From Smithella sp. D17 (GTDB lineage: Bacteria > Desulfobacterota > Syntrophia > Syntrophales > Smithellaceae), in NCBI GenBank assembly GCA_000753945.1, contig JQOA01000089.1, positions 1 to 7,956 of the forward strand: a stretch of 7,956 nucleotides of DNA. Reading direction: 5' to 3'. Within the stretch, counting starts at the first letter, position 1; each line of letters begins with the position of its first letter. This document shows positions 1-5,270 of this stretch, in pieces. The position numbers and the translations under genes are program-made. A model generated the notes under the pieces. That model worked only from the letters and a program-made list of their open reading frames with translations. It had not been told where the DNA came from and did no database searches.

Positions 1-103
1 AAGAGACCGTGGAACAGCTTATCTATGATTTGGGCAATAAACAGTGGGATATTCCCAAACTGCGTGAACTACTGGAAACCATTCTTCCCGAAAAAACGAC
101 TTT
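1..103 (+). CDS. Orphan fragment of a PAS-type sensor domain (inverted copy of the 5' side of the HD-GYP gene)
   Basis: Reading from base 3, the plus strand encodes a segment containing LGNKQWDIPKLRELLETILP, which fits the PAS-like region common in large sensor kinases and CheB/CheR fusions (a 'QWDIP..R.LLE..LP' pattern followed by 'EVEHDF..IG.R.MLLNAR'). The expected continuation is not downstream here. It is on the minus strand at the far right end of the window. Bases 65-103 are identical to the reverse complement of 7918-7956. After base 103 the frame runs into unrelated sequence and stops at 162-164. The fragment therefore looks like the part of the right-end HD-GYP gene that lies just beyond the window, placed here in inverted orientation. 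It is not an independent gene. The domain assignment is from memory of the family; the repeat is seen directly. Confidence 0.7.
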
Positions 104-349
104 AGAAACTGGAGTTTGCTCTAAAGCGAAGCCTGCTTCTTTTACAGGTTTCACCTCTTTTTGAACTTCAACAGGTTGAGACGGTGAAGCAGCTATCGGC
201 TTATCAATCTTCTGAGCAGGCCGGCTTGAATTCAATTCCGGATTGACATCTGTAGCGTTAAATGGGGCCATGGATTTTTGAGAAGCACAACTGACAAGCA
301 TTAAACTCATCATAAAAAACGAAAACATTTTCAAGCTATTTTTTAGCAC
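23..349 (-). CDS. Putative outer-membrane lipoprotein, 3' end replaced by a chimeric junction
   Basis: The start is GTG at 349, with AGGAG at 361-357 and a 7-nt spacer. The N-terminus is a lipoprotein signal peptide: MLKN, a hydrophobic stretch (residues 8-19) and the lipobox LVSC with the lipidated cysteine at position 21. Residue +2 is Ala, not Asp, so by the Lol rule the outer membrane is expected. Residues 30-80 are a Pro/Lys/Glu/Val-rich, probably disordered linker (SQPVEVQKEVKPVKE), of the type that often tethers a periplasmic domain. Only codons 1-82 (349-104) are native. From base 103 downward the frame reads the antisense of the PAS fragment and ends at 23, so the last 26 residues are artefactual and the real C-terminal domain is missing. 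I do not recognise the family; a Pal/OmpA-type or LysM cell-wall protein is possible but unsupported. Confidence 0.6.
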   Translation of the reverse strand: MLKNSLKMFSFFMMSLMLVSCASQKSMAPFNATDVNPELNSSRPAQKIDKPIAASPSQPVEVQKEVKPVKEAGFALEQTPVSKVVFSGRMVSSSSRSLGISHCLLPKS

Positions 350-438
350 GATTTATCTCCTGCAATTAGCTTTTCAATCATCCGTTAATTTGACGCCAAA
401 ACAACTCATGGTAACGGTTTTTCATCTGTCCACTGCTT

Positions 439-480
439 GTCATTTCGCGCCTACTCTCCGTCGGCGTAGCAATCCCCTTC
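439..480. repeat. Possible dispersed intergenic repeat unit
   Basis: In the 220-bp gap between the acetyltransferase and the lipoprotein there is a GTCATT...CGC / GGCG.AGCAATC arrangement (439-451 and 463-474) with short complementary GCGCC/GGCG(T) arms around a TACTCTCCGTC centre. It resembles the widespread 'GTCATTGCGAG...GAAGCAATC' intergenic repeats seen in many environmental bacterial genomes, here somewhat degenerate. This is recognition by eye only; copy number elsewhere in the genome is unknown. The rest of 350-569 holds no gene I can support. Confidence 0.35.
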
Positions 481-569
481 CCCATTTACTCAATGCGGGA
501 TTTTAAACCGCCTGTCAATCTGTCGCCGGACCTTGTGAATAACATGAAGAAGAACGTTCTATTGCTCGA

Positions 570-1088
570 TCACAACTGCAGTGCTATGTGAACGGTATCG
601 GCTTCTCCCGAAACGGAGTGAGTTTTGAAGCCACGTTTCTGCGCGAATTTGAGCATCTTGTCGTTGCTTGGGAGCACGATGCCCTCCATCGTCTTGAACC
701 CGCACTCGCGTGCCGTATCTTCCAGGGAAGTCATCAGCAACCCTGCCACACCGCTGCCATGCCAGGCATCGTCTACCGTTACACCAAACTCACAGCTACC
801 GGGATTTTCAGTGTTCACATAACGCGCTACGCCGATTTCCAGTTCTTTATCATCACTCATGATGGTAGCGACAAAGGCCATGTGCCGGGCGTAATCGATT
901 TCCGTGAAATACTTGAGCTTCTTCGGCGTCAGTTCCCGAAACGACGCCATGAAACGGAAATAGCGGGATTCTTTCGACAGGTGCCGTATAAAATCCTGTT
1001 CCATGCCGGAGTCATCGGCACGTATCGGCCGGATGGACACAGTCGTATCCTTTAACAATACGCGTTTTATAAGATCTTGTTTCTTCAT
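570..1088 (-). CDS. GNAT-family N-acetyltransferase, similar to the acetyltransferase domain of protein lysine acetyltransferase Pat
   Basis: This is a 172-residue stand-alone GNAT domain that would transfer an acetyl group from acetyl-CoA to an amine. The N-terminus TVSIRPIRADD (16-26), then LSKESRYFRF (37-46), ELTPKKLKYFTEIDY (52-66) and GVARYV (86-91), follow the pattern of the C-terminal GNAT domain of Pat/PatZ-type protein lysine acetyltransferases. The acetyl-CoA pyrophosphate-binding motif A is VTVDDAWHGSGVAGLLM (103-119), and the C-terminal helix ends LKFAQKRGF (146-154). There is no CoA-ligase-like or cyclic-nucleotide domain, unlike full-length PatZ or mycobacterial Pat, so the substrate could be a protein or a small molecule. 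ATG at 1088 is the only usable start because an in-frame stop lies just upstream; its Shine-Dalgarno sequence is weak. The gene follows the thioesterase by 54 nt on the same strand, suggesting co-transcription. Confidence 0.85.
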   Translation of the reverse strand: MKKQDLIKRVLLKDTTVSIRPIRADDSGMEQDFIRHLSKESRYFRFMASFRELTPKKLKYFTEIDYARHMAFVATIMSDDKELEIGVARYVNTENPGSCEFGVTVDDAWHGSGVAGLLMTSLEDTARECGFKTMEGIVLPSNDKMLKFAQKRGFKTHSVSGEADTVHIALQL

Positions 1089-1142
1089 CGTTGAACCATA
1101 ATAATTTCATCCTTAAATTTGAATAATTAGATAGAACCGGAG

Positions 1143-1646
1143 TCAGTCAGTGCTATCTTCATTGATATGGTTTGCCTTTTCCTTTATCTTTTCTTTCAGA
1201 CGCATCTCCCTTCTGGTTTTTGCCTCCAGATTTTGACGTTGCTCCTCTTCTGTCTTGATGATCAGCGGGGGTAGCGGCATAGGTCGACCACTTTTGTCAA
1301 GGGCTACGAAGGTCAGATAGGCGGTTGATGTATGATGTATCCGTCCCGTCATAAGATTTTCGGTCTCCACCCGAACCCCAATTTCCATAGATGTTTTCCC
1401 TACGAAGTTCAGACTCGCTTGTGCAGTCAAAAGATCTCCGACAAAAACCGGATAATGAAAGTCCAACCGGTCAATGGAGGCCGTAACTGCATTGGCTCTT
1501 GCGTGACGAACCGCAACAGCGAGGGCCGCGGTATCGATGAATTTCATAATAACCCCGCCATGGACGTTTCCTGCAAGATTTGCATCTTGCGCAGTCATCT
1601 GCTGAGTCATGATGATACTGCTGTCTTTACTTCGTTTACCTTCCAT
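1143..1646 (-). CDS. Hotdog-fold acyl-CoA thioesterase (YciA/BACH-like)
   Basis: Hydrolyses acyl-CoA to free acid and CoA in the cytoplasm; family members act as hexamers of hotdog domains. With the start at 1646 it has 167 residues. The signature DANLAGNVHGGVIMKFID spans residues 21-38, with Asn23 and Asp38 matching the catalytic Asn and Asp pair of acyl-CoA hydrolases and the HGG turn at 29-31. Further family hallmarks are RHARANAVTASIDRLDF, the GKTSMEIGV strand and LTFVALDKSGRPMPLPPL. The last ~40 residues form a Lys/Glu-rich tail (EEEQRQNLEAKTRREM...), probably a charged helix. An ATG also exists at 1652, but AGGAG (1658-1654) is only 1 nt from it and 7 nt from the ATG at 1646, so 1646 is preferred. 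Chain-length specificity cannot be read from sequence. The downstream neighbour is the GNAT gene. Confidence 0.9.
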   Translation of the reverse strand: MEGKRSKDSSIIMTQQMTAQDANLAGNVHGGVIMKFIDTAALAVAVRHARANAVTASIDRLDFHYPVFVGDLLTAQASLNFVGKTSMEIGVRVETENLMTGRIHHTSTAYLTFVALDKSGRPMPLPPLIIKTEEEQRQNLEAKTRREMRLKEKIKEKANHINEDSTD

Positions 1647-1683
1647 GTTCATACTCCTATGGATTCTAACAATTCCAATATGA

Positions 1684-1696
1684 CGCAGTTACTGCG
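1684..1696. repeat. 13-nt palindrome upstream of the thioesterase gene
   Basis: CGCAGT-T-ACTGCG is a perfect 6-bp inverted repeat around one base. It lies between the stop of the disrupted small gene (1734) and the thioesterase ribosome-binding site (about 1655). The loop is too small for an RNA hairpin of this full length, so a protein operator is the more natural reading. It may equally be chance. Confidence 0.2.
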
Positions 1697-1733
1697 CGCC
1701 TGTTTAGAGGCAAGCTACAACGAAGCAGGTTGC

Positions 1734-1867
1734 TCACTTAATAGCATTGCGATCTGCGCGTACAAATATTGAATCATTAATCGCTAATCTATTGTTGCCG
1801 TTAAATTCTCTGTCAGGCTTATTACTTCTTATCGGGGCTACCCCTACTTTTACCCATTCTGTGTTAC
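1734..1867 (-). pseudogene. GSU3473-like small protein, 3' part (split by IS21-family insertion)
   Basis: This is the C-terminal half of a 75-residue protein interrupted by the insertion element. Reading from the target duplication GTAAC (1867-1863, minus strand) it encodes N-TEWVKVGVAPIRSNKPDR... ending RADRNAIK and a TGA at 1736-1734. The 'W V.VG..P.R' segment matches my memory of the GSU3473 family, a small conserved protein of unknown function in Geobacter and relatives. The upstream half is at 4623-4525. Joining the two with a single GTTAC keeps the frame (76 codons including stop). As it stands, this half has no start codon or ribosome-binding site of its own. A longer frame running on upstream of here to 2084 is only antisense of the IS left end and of istA. 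Confidence 0.75.
1863..1867. repeat. Target-site duplication GTTAC, left copy
   Basis: GTTAC abuts the left end of the IS and recurs directly at 4525-4529 after the right end. Five bp is within the range known for IS21-family elements. The assignment is supported by the interrupted gene: deleting the IS plus exactly one GTTAC restores the reading frame. Confidence 0.8.
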
Positions 1868-1873
1868 CCCGGG

Positions 1874-1921
1874 TGGCCACCCAAAATCCCCCACTTGTGG
1901 CCACTTGAAAATCCCCCACCC
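1874..1921 (+). repeat. Left-end transposase-binding repeats L1 and L2 of the IS
   Basis: L1 (1874-1894) is TGGCCACCCAAAATCCCCCA plus C. L2 (1898-1921) starts TGGCCACTTG and continues AAAATCCCCCACCC. The units start 24 bp apart. L2 is identical over 24 bp to the reverse complement of the outer right repeat (4495-4518). Repeats like these are the expected IstA binding sites in IS21 elements; the binding itself is inferred. Confidence 0.85.
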
Positions 1922-1993
1922 ATCGGTTGCTTTTAAGAACTGAGAACAGGTTTTCAAAAGCAGCTTCACAAACAGTCAGCAGAACGTTACAGA

Positions 1994-2020
1994 CTCCCAT
2001 TTTACATAAGCACATGGGAG
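1994..2020 (+). promoter_or_regulatory. Hairpin masking the istA ribosome-binding site
   Basis: CTCCCAT (1994-2000) and ATGGGAG (2014-2020) form a perfect 7-bp stem around a 13-nt loop. The 3' arm contains GGAG of the istA Shine-Dalgarno sequence GGAGGA (2017-2022), 9 nt before the ATG at 2032. In an RNA reading through this region the ribosome site would be paired. Transposons such as IS10 are known to block transposase translation from outside transcripts with such structures. Whether that happens here is inference. Confidence 0.5.
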
Positions 2021-2031
2021 GAAGAGAAAGG

Positions 2032-3684
2032 ATGAACGTTTTGCAACCGAACAAGAAAACAGCAATAATTACACTACTTACCAATGGAGTCAGTCAGCGC
2101 GAAATCGGGCGTAAAGTGCGCGTGGATCGCAAGACCATCCGCAAATACGCCCGTATAGCAGAAAGTAAAGAGCCGGCCACCGGCAGTATATCAAAATCCC
2201 CCGGGGTGGCCACCGGCTCCGAGGAGAGTGTTGATCAAAATCCCCCACCCCGGCCACCGGCTTCGCAGGGGTCGGCAGCCGAAGACGAGCCACGCATACC
2301 GGCGCATGCCCGCTCAGCCTGTGAGCAGCATCGCCTCTGGATAGAGAAGCAGGTGCGTTTGGGACGCAATGCCGTCTCCATTTATCAGGACCTGGTTGAG
2401 CGGTTTGCCTTTGAGCATAAATACAACAGCGTGAAACGGTTTTGCCATGTGCTGCGCAGAAAAAATCCCACCCAGTATGACCGGCTGGAGTTTCCACCTG
2501 GCGAGGAGGCGCAGGTGGACTACGGTCTTGGCGCGCTTACCCGCAAACCCGGCACAAACACATACCGCCGCCCGCGCTTGTTTGTCATGACGCTGAAGCA
2601 CTCCCGCCGCTGTTTCCGCAAAGTGGTCTGGAAATCCAGCAAAGAGGTATGGGCCAAACTGCACGAGGAGGCCTTCCGCTATTTTGGGGGCTCCACCCGA
2701 TATGTGGTTCTGGATAACTTGAAGGAGGGGGTCATCAAGCCCGATCTCTACGAGCCGGAGTTAAACCCGCTGTATGCTGCCGTGCTGGCTCATTACGGCG
2801 TTGTGGCTGATCCTGCCCGCGTAGCAGATCCCGATCGCAAGGGCAGCGTTGAAAACGCGATCCAGCACACCCAGAACACCGCCCTGAAAGGCCGCCGGTT
2901 TGAAAGCATCGAAGAACAGAATCAATGGCTTGGGCACTGGGAAGAGCGCTGGGCCGCAGTGCGGATTCACGGTCGGATGAAGCGGCAGGTCCAGGAGATG
3001 TTTGAGGAAGAAAAGCCGTTTCTTCAGGATCTGCCCCTGTGCAGTTTCTCCTACTTCTCGCAGGAAACCCGCACAGTGCAGGATGACGGCGCCATTCAGA
3101 TCCATGACTGTTATTACGCCGCATTGCCCGCCCGGCTGCATACCAAAGTGATTGTGCGCATTTATGAACAGGAGATTGAAATCATTGATCCGCAAACGCT
3201 GACTGTTTTGCGGCGGCATCCAAAGGGCACCCGAAAGGGCATGGTCTTTATGGAGGAGAAAGATCTCATCTTTAACCCTTCACGTCAGACGTGCTACTTG
3301 CTGGCTCAGGCTGCCGCCATCGGCCCCTGTACGGAAAAGCTGTGCAAACAACTGTTTGAGGGAGAGGGTCGGCTGGGGCATCGCCGCATGCAGGGCATCA
3401 TTGCGCTTGCCCGCAGGCACTGTGCCGTCCATATTGAACAGGCCGCCCGGATTGCGCTGGAGCGGGGAATTGTCACATGCAAAATCATCAGAAAACTGGT
3501 TGCCGGTATTGCCGGAGCGGATTTGGCCGGCAAGGAGAAGGCGTCAGGCGACTTTACTCAGGAGCACAGCCTCATTCGTTCACCACAGGACTATGCCCTG
3601 TTTTTTGAAACCCACGCGGCTGGCACAACGGTCGCAAACCCAATAAACTTCAGTGAAAGGAGCAATTATGAGCAGAACAATTGA
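2032..3684 (+). CDS. istA: IS21-family transposase IstA
   Basis: DDE transposase that cuts and joins the IS ends, assisted by the ATPase IstB. Of 550 residues, 9-45 form a helix-turn-helix (GVSQREIGRKVRVDRKTIRKY). Residues 46-85 are a low-complexity linker (EPATGS...PPPRPPASQGS). The RNase H-like catalytic core follows: Asp163 in AQVDYG, Asp228 in VVLDN and Glu274 in GSVENAIQ (46 residues after Asp228). A beta-barrel-like C-terminal region and a basic tail complete it. The start at 2032 is chosen for GGAGGA at 2017-2022; the open frame extends further up to 1927 but has no comparable signal there. The linker is encoded by copies of the IS end repeats. The 3' end overlaps istB by 17 nt, so translation is probably coupled. 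All three catalytic acids are present and I see no frameshift. Confidence 0.95.
   Translation: MNVLQPNKKTAIITLLTNGVSQREIGRKVRVDRKTIRKYARIAESKEPATGSISKSPGVATGSEESVDQNPPPRPPASQGSAAEDEPRIPAHARSACEQHRLWIEKQVRLGRNAVSIYQDLVERFAFEHKYNSVKRFCHVLRRKNPTQYDRLEFPPGEEAQVDYGLGALTRKPGTNTYRRPRLFVMTLKHSRRCFRKVVWKSSKEVWAKLHEEAFRYFGGSTRYVVLDNLKEGVIKPDLYEPELNPLYAAVLAHYGVVADPARVADPDRKGSVENAIQHTQNTALKGRRFESIEEQNQWLGHWEERWAAVRIHGRMKRQVQEMFEEEKPFLQDLPLCSFSYFSQETRTVQDDGAIQIHDCYYAALPARLHTKVIVRIYEQEIEIIDPQTLTVLRRHPKGTRKGMVFMEEKDLIFNPSRQTCYLLAQAAAIGPCTEKLCKQLFEGEGRLGHRRMQGIIALARRHCAVHIEQAARIALERGIVTCKIIRKLVAGIAGADLAGKEKASGDFTQEHSLIRSPQDYALFFETHAAGTTVANPINFSERSNYEQNN
2175..2261 (+). repeat. IS end-repeat copies embedded in the istA coding sequence
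   Basis: GGCCACCGGC occurs at 2175-2184, 2208-2217 and 2252-2261, and ATCAAAATCCCCC at 2190-2202 and 2234-2246. TCAAAATCCCCCACCCCGG (2235-2253) is exactly repeated, inverted, in the inner right-end repeat (4467-4485). The orientation matches the left-end repeats. The first AAAATCCCCC copy is read as S-K-S-P and the second as Q-N-P-P; likewise GGCCACCGGC is read as ATG(S) twice and as (R)PPA once. The DNA is conserved across two reading frames, so this is a DNA-level repeat rather than a protein motif. Confidence 0.8.
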
Positions 3685-4444
3685 AGAGGTTGAAAAACAA
3701 CTCCGGGCGCTGCATTTGCACGGCATGGCCCAGACTCTGCAGGCCCGCTGCCTGCAAGCACAACACAGCAGCGGAATAAACGTGTTTGATGTACTGACGC
3801 AGCTTGTGCAAGATGAACTGGACCGCAGGCACTCGCGCTTGATTGAGCGCCGGTTCAACAACTCCGGGCTGGATGAACGTAAAATTATGCAGGATTTTGA
3901 CTGGTCGTATAATCCCCGGTTGCCCAAACAGGAGATTATTGAACTGATCAGCGGAAAGTTTGTACAAGATGCCGGCGATGCTCTCTTAATCGGCCATCCC
4001 GGCACCGGTAAAAGCCACATTGCCAAGGCCGTTTCTCATGCTGCGATCCAGTCCGGTTATCAAGTTGCCTACCGGGAAGCACAGTGTTTCTTTGAAGACA
4101 TCTTTGAAGCCACACAAACCGGAAAGCGCAAAAAGCTGTTCAAACTGTTCTGTGGCGCTGATCTGTTGGTCATCGATGATCTGTTCCTGAAAAAACGTCT
4201 GCCGCAAACCGCTGCCGATGATCTGCTTGATGTGATTCTGGAGCGCTATCGCCAAAGGAAAAGCTCACTGATCACCTCCAACAGGCCCATTGAGGATTGG
4301 GGGAAACTGCTTGGCGACAATGCGGCGGCTTCGGCCATTCTTGACCGATTGTTGCACCGTGGGCATCTCCTGAAATTTGAAGGCAAAAGCTACCGGCTCA
4401 AGGAGGCTTCTAAAAGACTTGCATTAGAAAAGAAAAAAAACTAA
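3668..4444 (+). CDS. istB: IS21-family helper ATPase IstB
   Basis: AAA+ ATPase, related to DnaC/DnaA, that remodels target DNA and delivers it to IstA during transposition. It has 258 residues, close to the usual length of about 250. An N-terminal helical region (1-95, beginning RTIEEVEKQLRALHLHGM) precedes the ATPase core: Walker A GHPGTGKS at 109-116, Walker B LLVIDD at 166-171, a sensor-like ITSNRP at 202-207, and an arginine-containing segment AILDRLLHRG near residue 228. The start ATG at 3668 has AGGAG at 3658-3662 with a 5-nt spacer; a GTG at 3653 in frame is less likely. It overlaps the istA stop by 17 nt, implying translational coupling. The end is a lysine-rich tail (EKKKN) and TAA, 22 nt before the right-end repeats begin. 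Confidence 0.96.
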   Translation: MSRTIEEVEKQLRALHLHGMAQTLQARCLQAQHSSGINVFDVLTQLVQDELDRRHSRLIERRFNNSGLDERKIMQDFDWSYNPRLPKQEIIELISGKFVQDAGDALLIGHPGTGKSHIAKAVSHAAIQSGYQVAYREAQCFFEDIFEATQTGKRKKLFKLFCGADLLVIDDLFLKKRLPQTAADDLLDVILERYRQRKSSLITSNRPIEDWGKLLGDNAAASAILDRLLHRGHLLKFEGKSYRLKEASKRLALEKKKN

Positions 4445-4466
4445 ATTACACCCGTTCTGCCGACCA

Positions 4467-4518
4467 CCGGGGTGGGGGATTTTGACCCGGCCACGGGTGG
4501 GGGATTTTCAAGTGGCCA
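4467..4518 (-). repeat. Right-end transposase-binding repeats R2 and R1 of the IS
   Basis: Two inverted counterparts of the left repeats. The outer unit (4495-4518, minus strand TGGCCACTTG then AAAATCCCCCACCC) is identical over 24 bp to L2 on the left. The inner unit (4467-4493) carries TCAAAATCCCCCACCCCGG and matches the copy inside istA. The units are spaced about 25 bp, similar to the left end. Confidence 0.85.
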
Positions 4519-4524
4519 TCCGGG

Positions 4525-4529
4525 GTTAC
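4525..4529. repeat. Target-site duplication GTTAC, right copy
   Basis: Direct copy of 1863-1867, immediately after the right IS end. On the minus strand it supplies the codons ...CGT AAC (Arg32-Asn33) of the interrupted small gene. Confidence 0.8.
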
Positions 4530-4623
4530 GTTTGAATTTAACAATCTCTTTGGATTTAATCAGGCTGTCCAGCATAAAATCATCGACGCAATCATAATGG
4601 TTATCGTTACGAACAACTAACAT
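4525..4623 (-). pseudogene. GSU3473-like small protein, 5' part (split by IS21-family insertion)
   Basis: Start ATG at 4623, preceded by an excellent AGGAGG with a 7-8 nt spacer. It encodes MLVVRNDNHYDCVDDFMLDS then LIKSKEIVKFKRN (33 residues), where the IS interrupts it. The '..YD.V.DFMLD.LI....I.KF.R' pattern, followed by 'W V.VG' in the other half, fits the GSU3473 family of unknown function. If translated today, the frame would read through the IS right end and stop at 4443-4441, making a hybrid with a Pro-rich tail (NPPPVAGSKSPTPVVGRTGVI). An alternative start upstream at 4641 (MRGGRN) is less likely because the ribosome site lies inside it. Together with 1867-1734 it makes a 75-residue protein. 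Confidence 0.8.
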
Positions 4624-4664
4624 ATTCCTACCTCCTCGCACTTTTCAGAAATGACATTCTTTGT

Positions 4665-4693
4665 ATAATGACTAACATCGTACAGAATGTTAA
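4665..4693 (-). promoter_or_regulatory. Putative sigma70-type promoter of the GSU3473-like gene
   Basis: On the minus strand TTAACA (4693-4688) is followed by a 17-nt spacer and CATTAT (4670-4665). The first has 5 of 6 and the second 4 of 6 matches to the consensus. Transcription would begin near 4658, giving a leader of about 35 nt to the ATG at 4623. The -35 box overlaps the stop codon of the YggT gene. This is a pattern match only. Confidence 0.3.
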
Positions 4694-5049
4694 TTATTTT
4701 CTTCGTCCATTTTGGCCGCGGCTTCAGTCGTGGACACTGTTTTGCTCATAAAAAACAGTCTGATAATGCCCCAGGCAGTTAAAAAGAATACAAACATGGC
4801 CAACAAAGTGGTCCATTCAAAAATACCACTTTCAACCTTCGAGGCATGGAAGACATTGAGAAACGGCCCGGCAAATGGATAACTGACAATGTAAATGAAA
4901 CTGCTAAAACCAGCTGAAGGGTTGGCGGCAAGCAGCTTTAAGCCAAATCGAAACGCCAATAGCACTTCAATGAGACCAAGAATATACCAGACAACTTGTG
5001 TGCCGCGGTATAACGGTTTGGTAGTGGGTGAACTGTATGATGAATCCAT
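4690..5049 (-). CDS. YggT-family integral membrane protein
   Basis: Small inner-membrane protein of 119 residues. Its two hydrophobic segments are about residues 17-40 (TQVVWYILGLIEVLLAFRFG and on) and 79-101 (WTTLLAMFVFFLTAWGIIRL and on). The family hallmark FRFGLKLLAANPSAGF (33-48) is followed by IYIVSYPFAGPF (52-63). The usual YggT architecture is one or two such pairs; this is the single-repeat form. The function is poorly defined: YggT proteins have been linked to osmotic stress, cell division and membrane organisation in various bacteria. The C-terminus is acidic and soluble (AAAKMDEENN). Start ATG at 5049 has GGAGAG about 8 nt upstream. It lies 66 nt before the disrupted small gene on the same strand. 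Confidence 0.88.
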   Translation of the reverse strand: MDSSYSSPTTKPLYRGTQVVWYILGLIEVLLAFRFGLKLLAANPSAGFSSFIYIVSYPFAGPFLNVFHASKVESGIFEWTTLLAMFVFFLTAWGIIRLFFMSKTVSTTEAAAKMDEENN

Positions 5050-5093
5050 ATATTTTTCTCTCCATCTTTTAATTTGTTGAATATCTGTGACAA

Positions 5094-5204
5094 CTATATA
5101 CGCTTCTTAGAGTGGACCTTCATTCGCATAAGGACCAACATCATACATATAGTGATTGCAAGTAGCCTGCCAATAAACGAAAATAATAAGAAACTTGAAT
5201 TCAT
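5094..5204 (-). CDS. Possible small membrane peptide (36 residues)
   Basis: In the 270-nt gap upstream of YggT an ATG at 5204 opens a frame to a TAG at 5096-5094. The product would be MNSSFLLFSFIGRLLAITIC plus MMLVLMRMKVHSKKRI: one hydrophobic span followed by a basic tail, the pattern of a positive-inside single-pass peptide. AAAGG lies directly against the ATG, so a properly spaced ribosome-binding site is missing, and an in-frame stop sits just upstream. I do not recognise it. It may be a real small protein or simply AT-rich leader sequence of the YggT gene. Confidence 0.22.
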   Translation of the reverse strand: MNSSFLLFSFIGRLLAITICMMLVLMRMKVHSKKRI

Positions 5205-5270
5205 CCTTTAATAGTAGATGGTTAGGTTAATAAGTAGGAACAATTGAGATATATAAAATGAGTCGCTTGG

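Larger units (their letters stand above)
1868..4524 (+). mobile_element. Complete IS21-family insertion sequence, 2657 bp
   Basis: The element carries istA and istB in the canonical order with a short overlap, bounded by inverted ends beginning CCCGGRTGGCCAC and flanked by 5-bp direct repeats GTTAC. Each end holds two tandem copies of a roughly 22-bp unit with the core AAAATCCCCCAC, as is usual for IS21 elements that use multiple transposase-binding repeats. Both genes are open with intact catalytic motifs, so the copy may be active. It is inserted opposite to the direction of the host genes, inside a small GSU3473-like gene. By eye its base composition is more GC-rich than the flanking genes. 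The classic TG...CA terminal dinucleotides are not at these ends; the boundaries are set by the duplication and the restored frame. Confidence 0.93.

Noticed and set aside
551..560. Perfect 10-bp palindrome AGAACGTTCT after the acetyltransferase stop codon.
   Set aside because: It has no loop for a hairpin and no T-run. A palindrome this short is plausible by chance.
588..1055. Long plus-strand frame of 155 codons opposite the acetyltransferase.
   Set aside because: It is antisense to a clear GNAT gene and has no recognisable domain or ribosome-binding site.
1734..2084. A 116-codon minus-strand frame with an apparent signal-like N-terminus.
   Set aside because: Only the part at 1734-1867 is gene-derived; the rest is antisense of the IS left end and of the start of istA. 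It is an insertion hybrid, not a gene.
1861..2261. The repeated AAAATCCCCC units as a possible CRISPR-like array.
   Set aside because: Units are few, degenerate and irregularly spaced, and they mirror the right end in inverted orientation, which is transposon end structure.
2090..3219. Several minus-strand frames of 116-152 codons opposite istA.
   Set aside because: They are shadows of the GC-rich istA coding sequence with Arg/Pro/Cys-rich, family-less translations.
3580..4255. Minus-strand frames of 89-148 codons opposite istB.
   Set aside because: Antisense to a well-conserved AAA+ gene, with no supporting signal.
1862..4530. IS ends placed one to several bases further out so that the left end starts with TG.
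   Set aside because: The right end then lacks the matching CA and no direct repeat remains. The GTTAC duplication and the restored host reading frame fit 1868-4524 instead.
4441..4641. A 66-codon minus-strand frame ending in a proline-rich tail.
   Set aside because: The tail is translated from the IS right-end repeats. The genuine part is the 5' half of the split small gene, starting at 4623.
4664..4669. Perfect TATAAT on the plus strand between the YggT and GSU3473-like genes.
   Set aside because: There is no acceptable -35 at the right distance and no plus-strand gene downstream.
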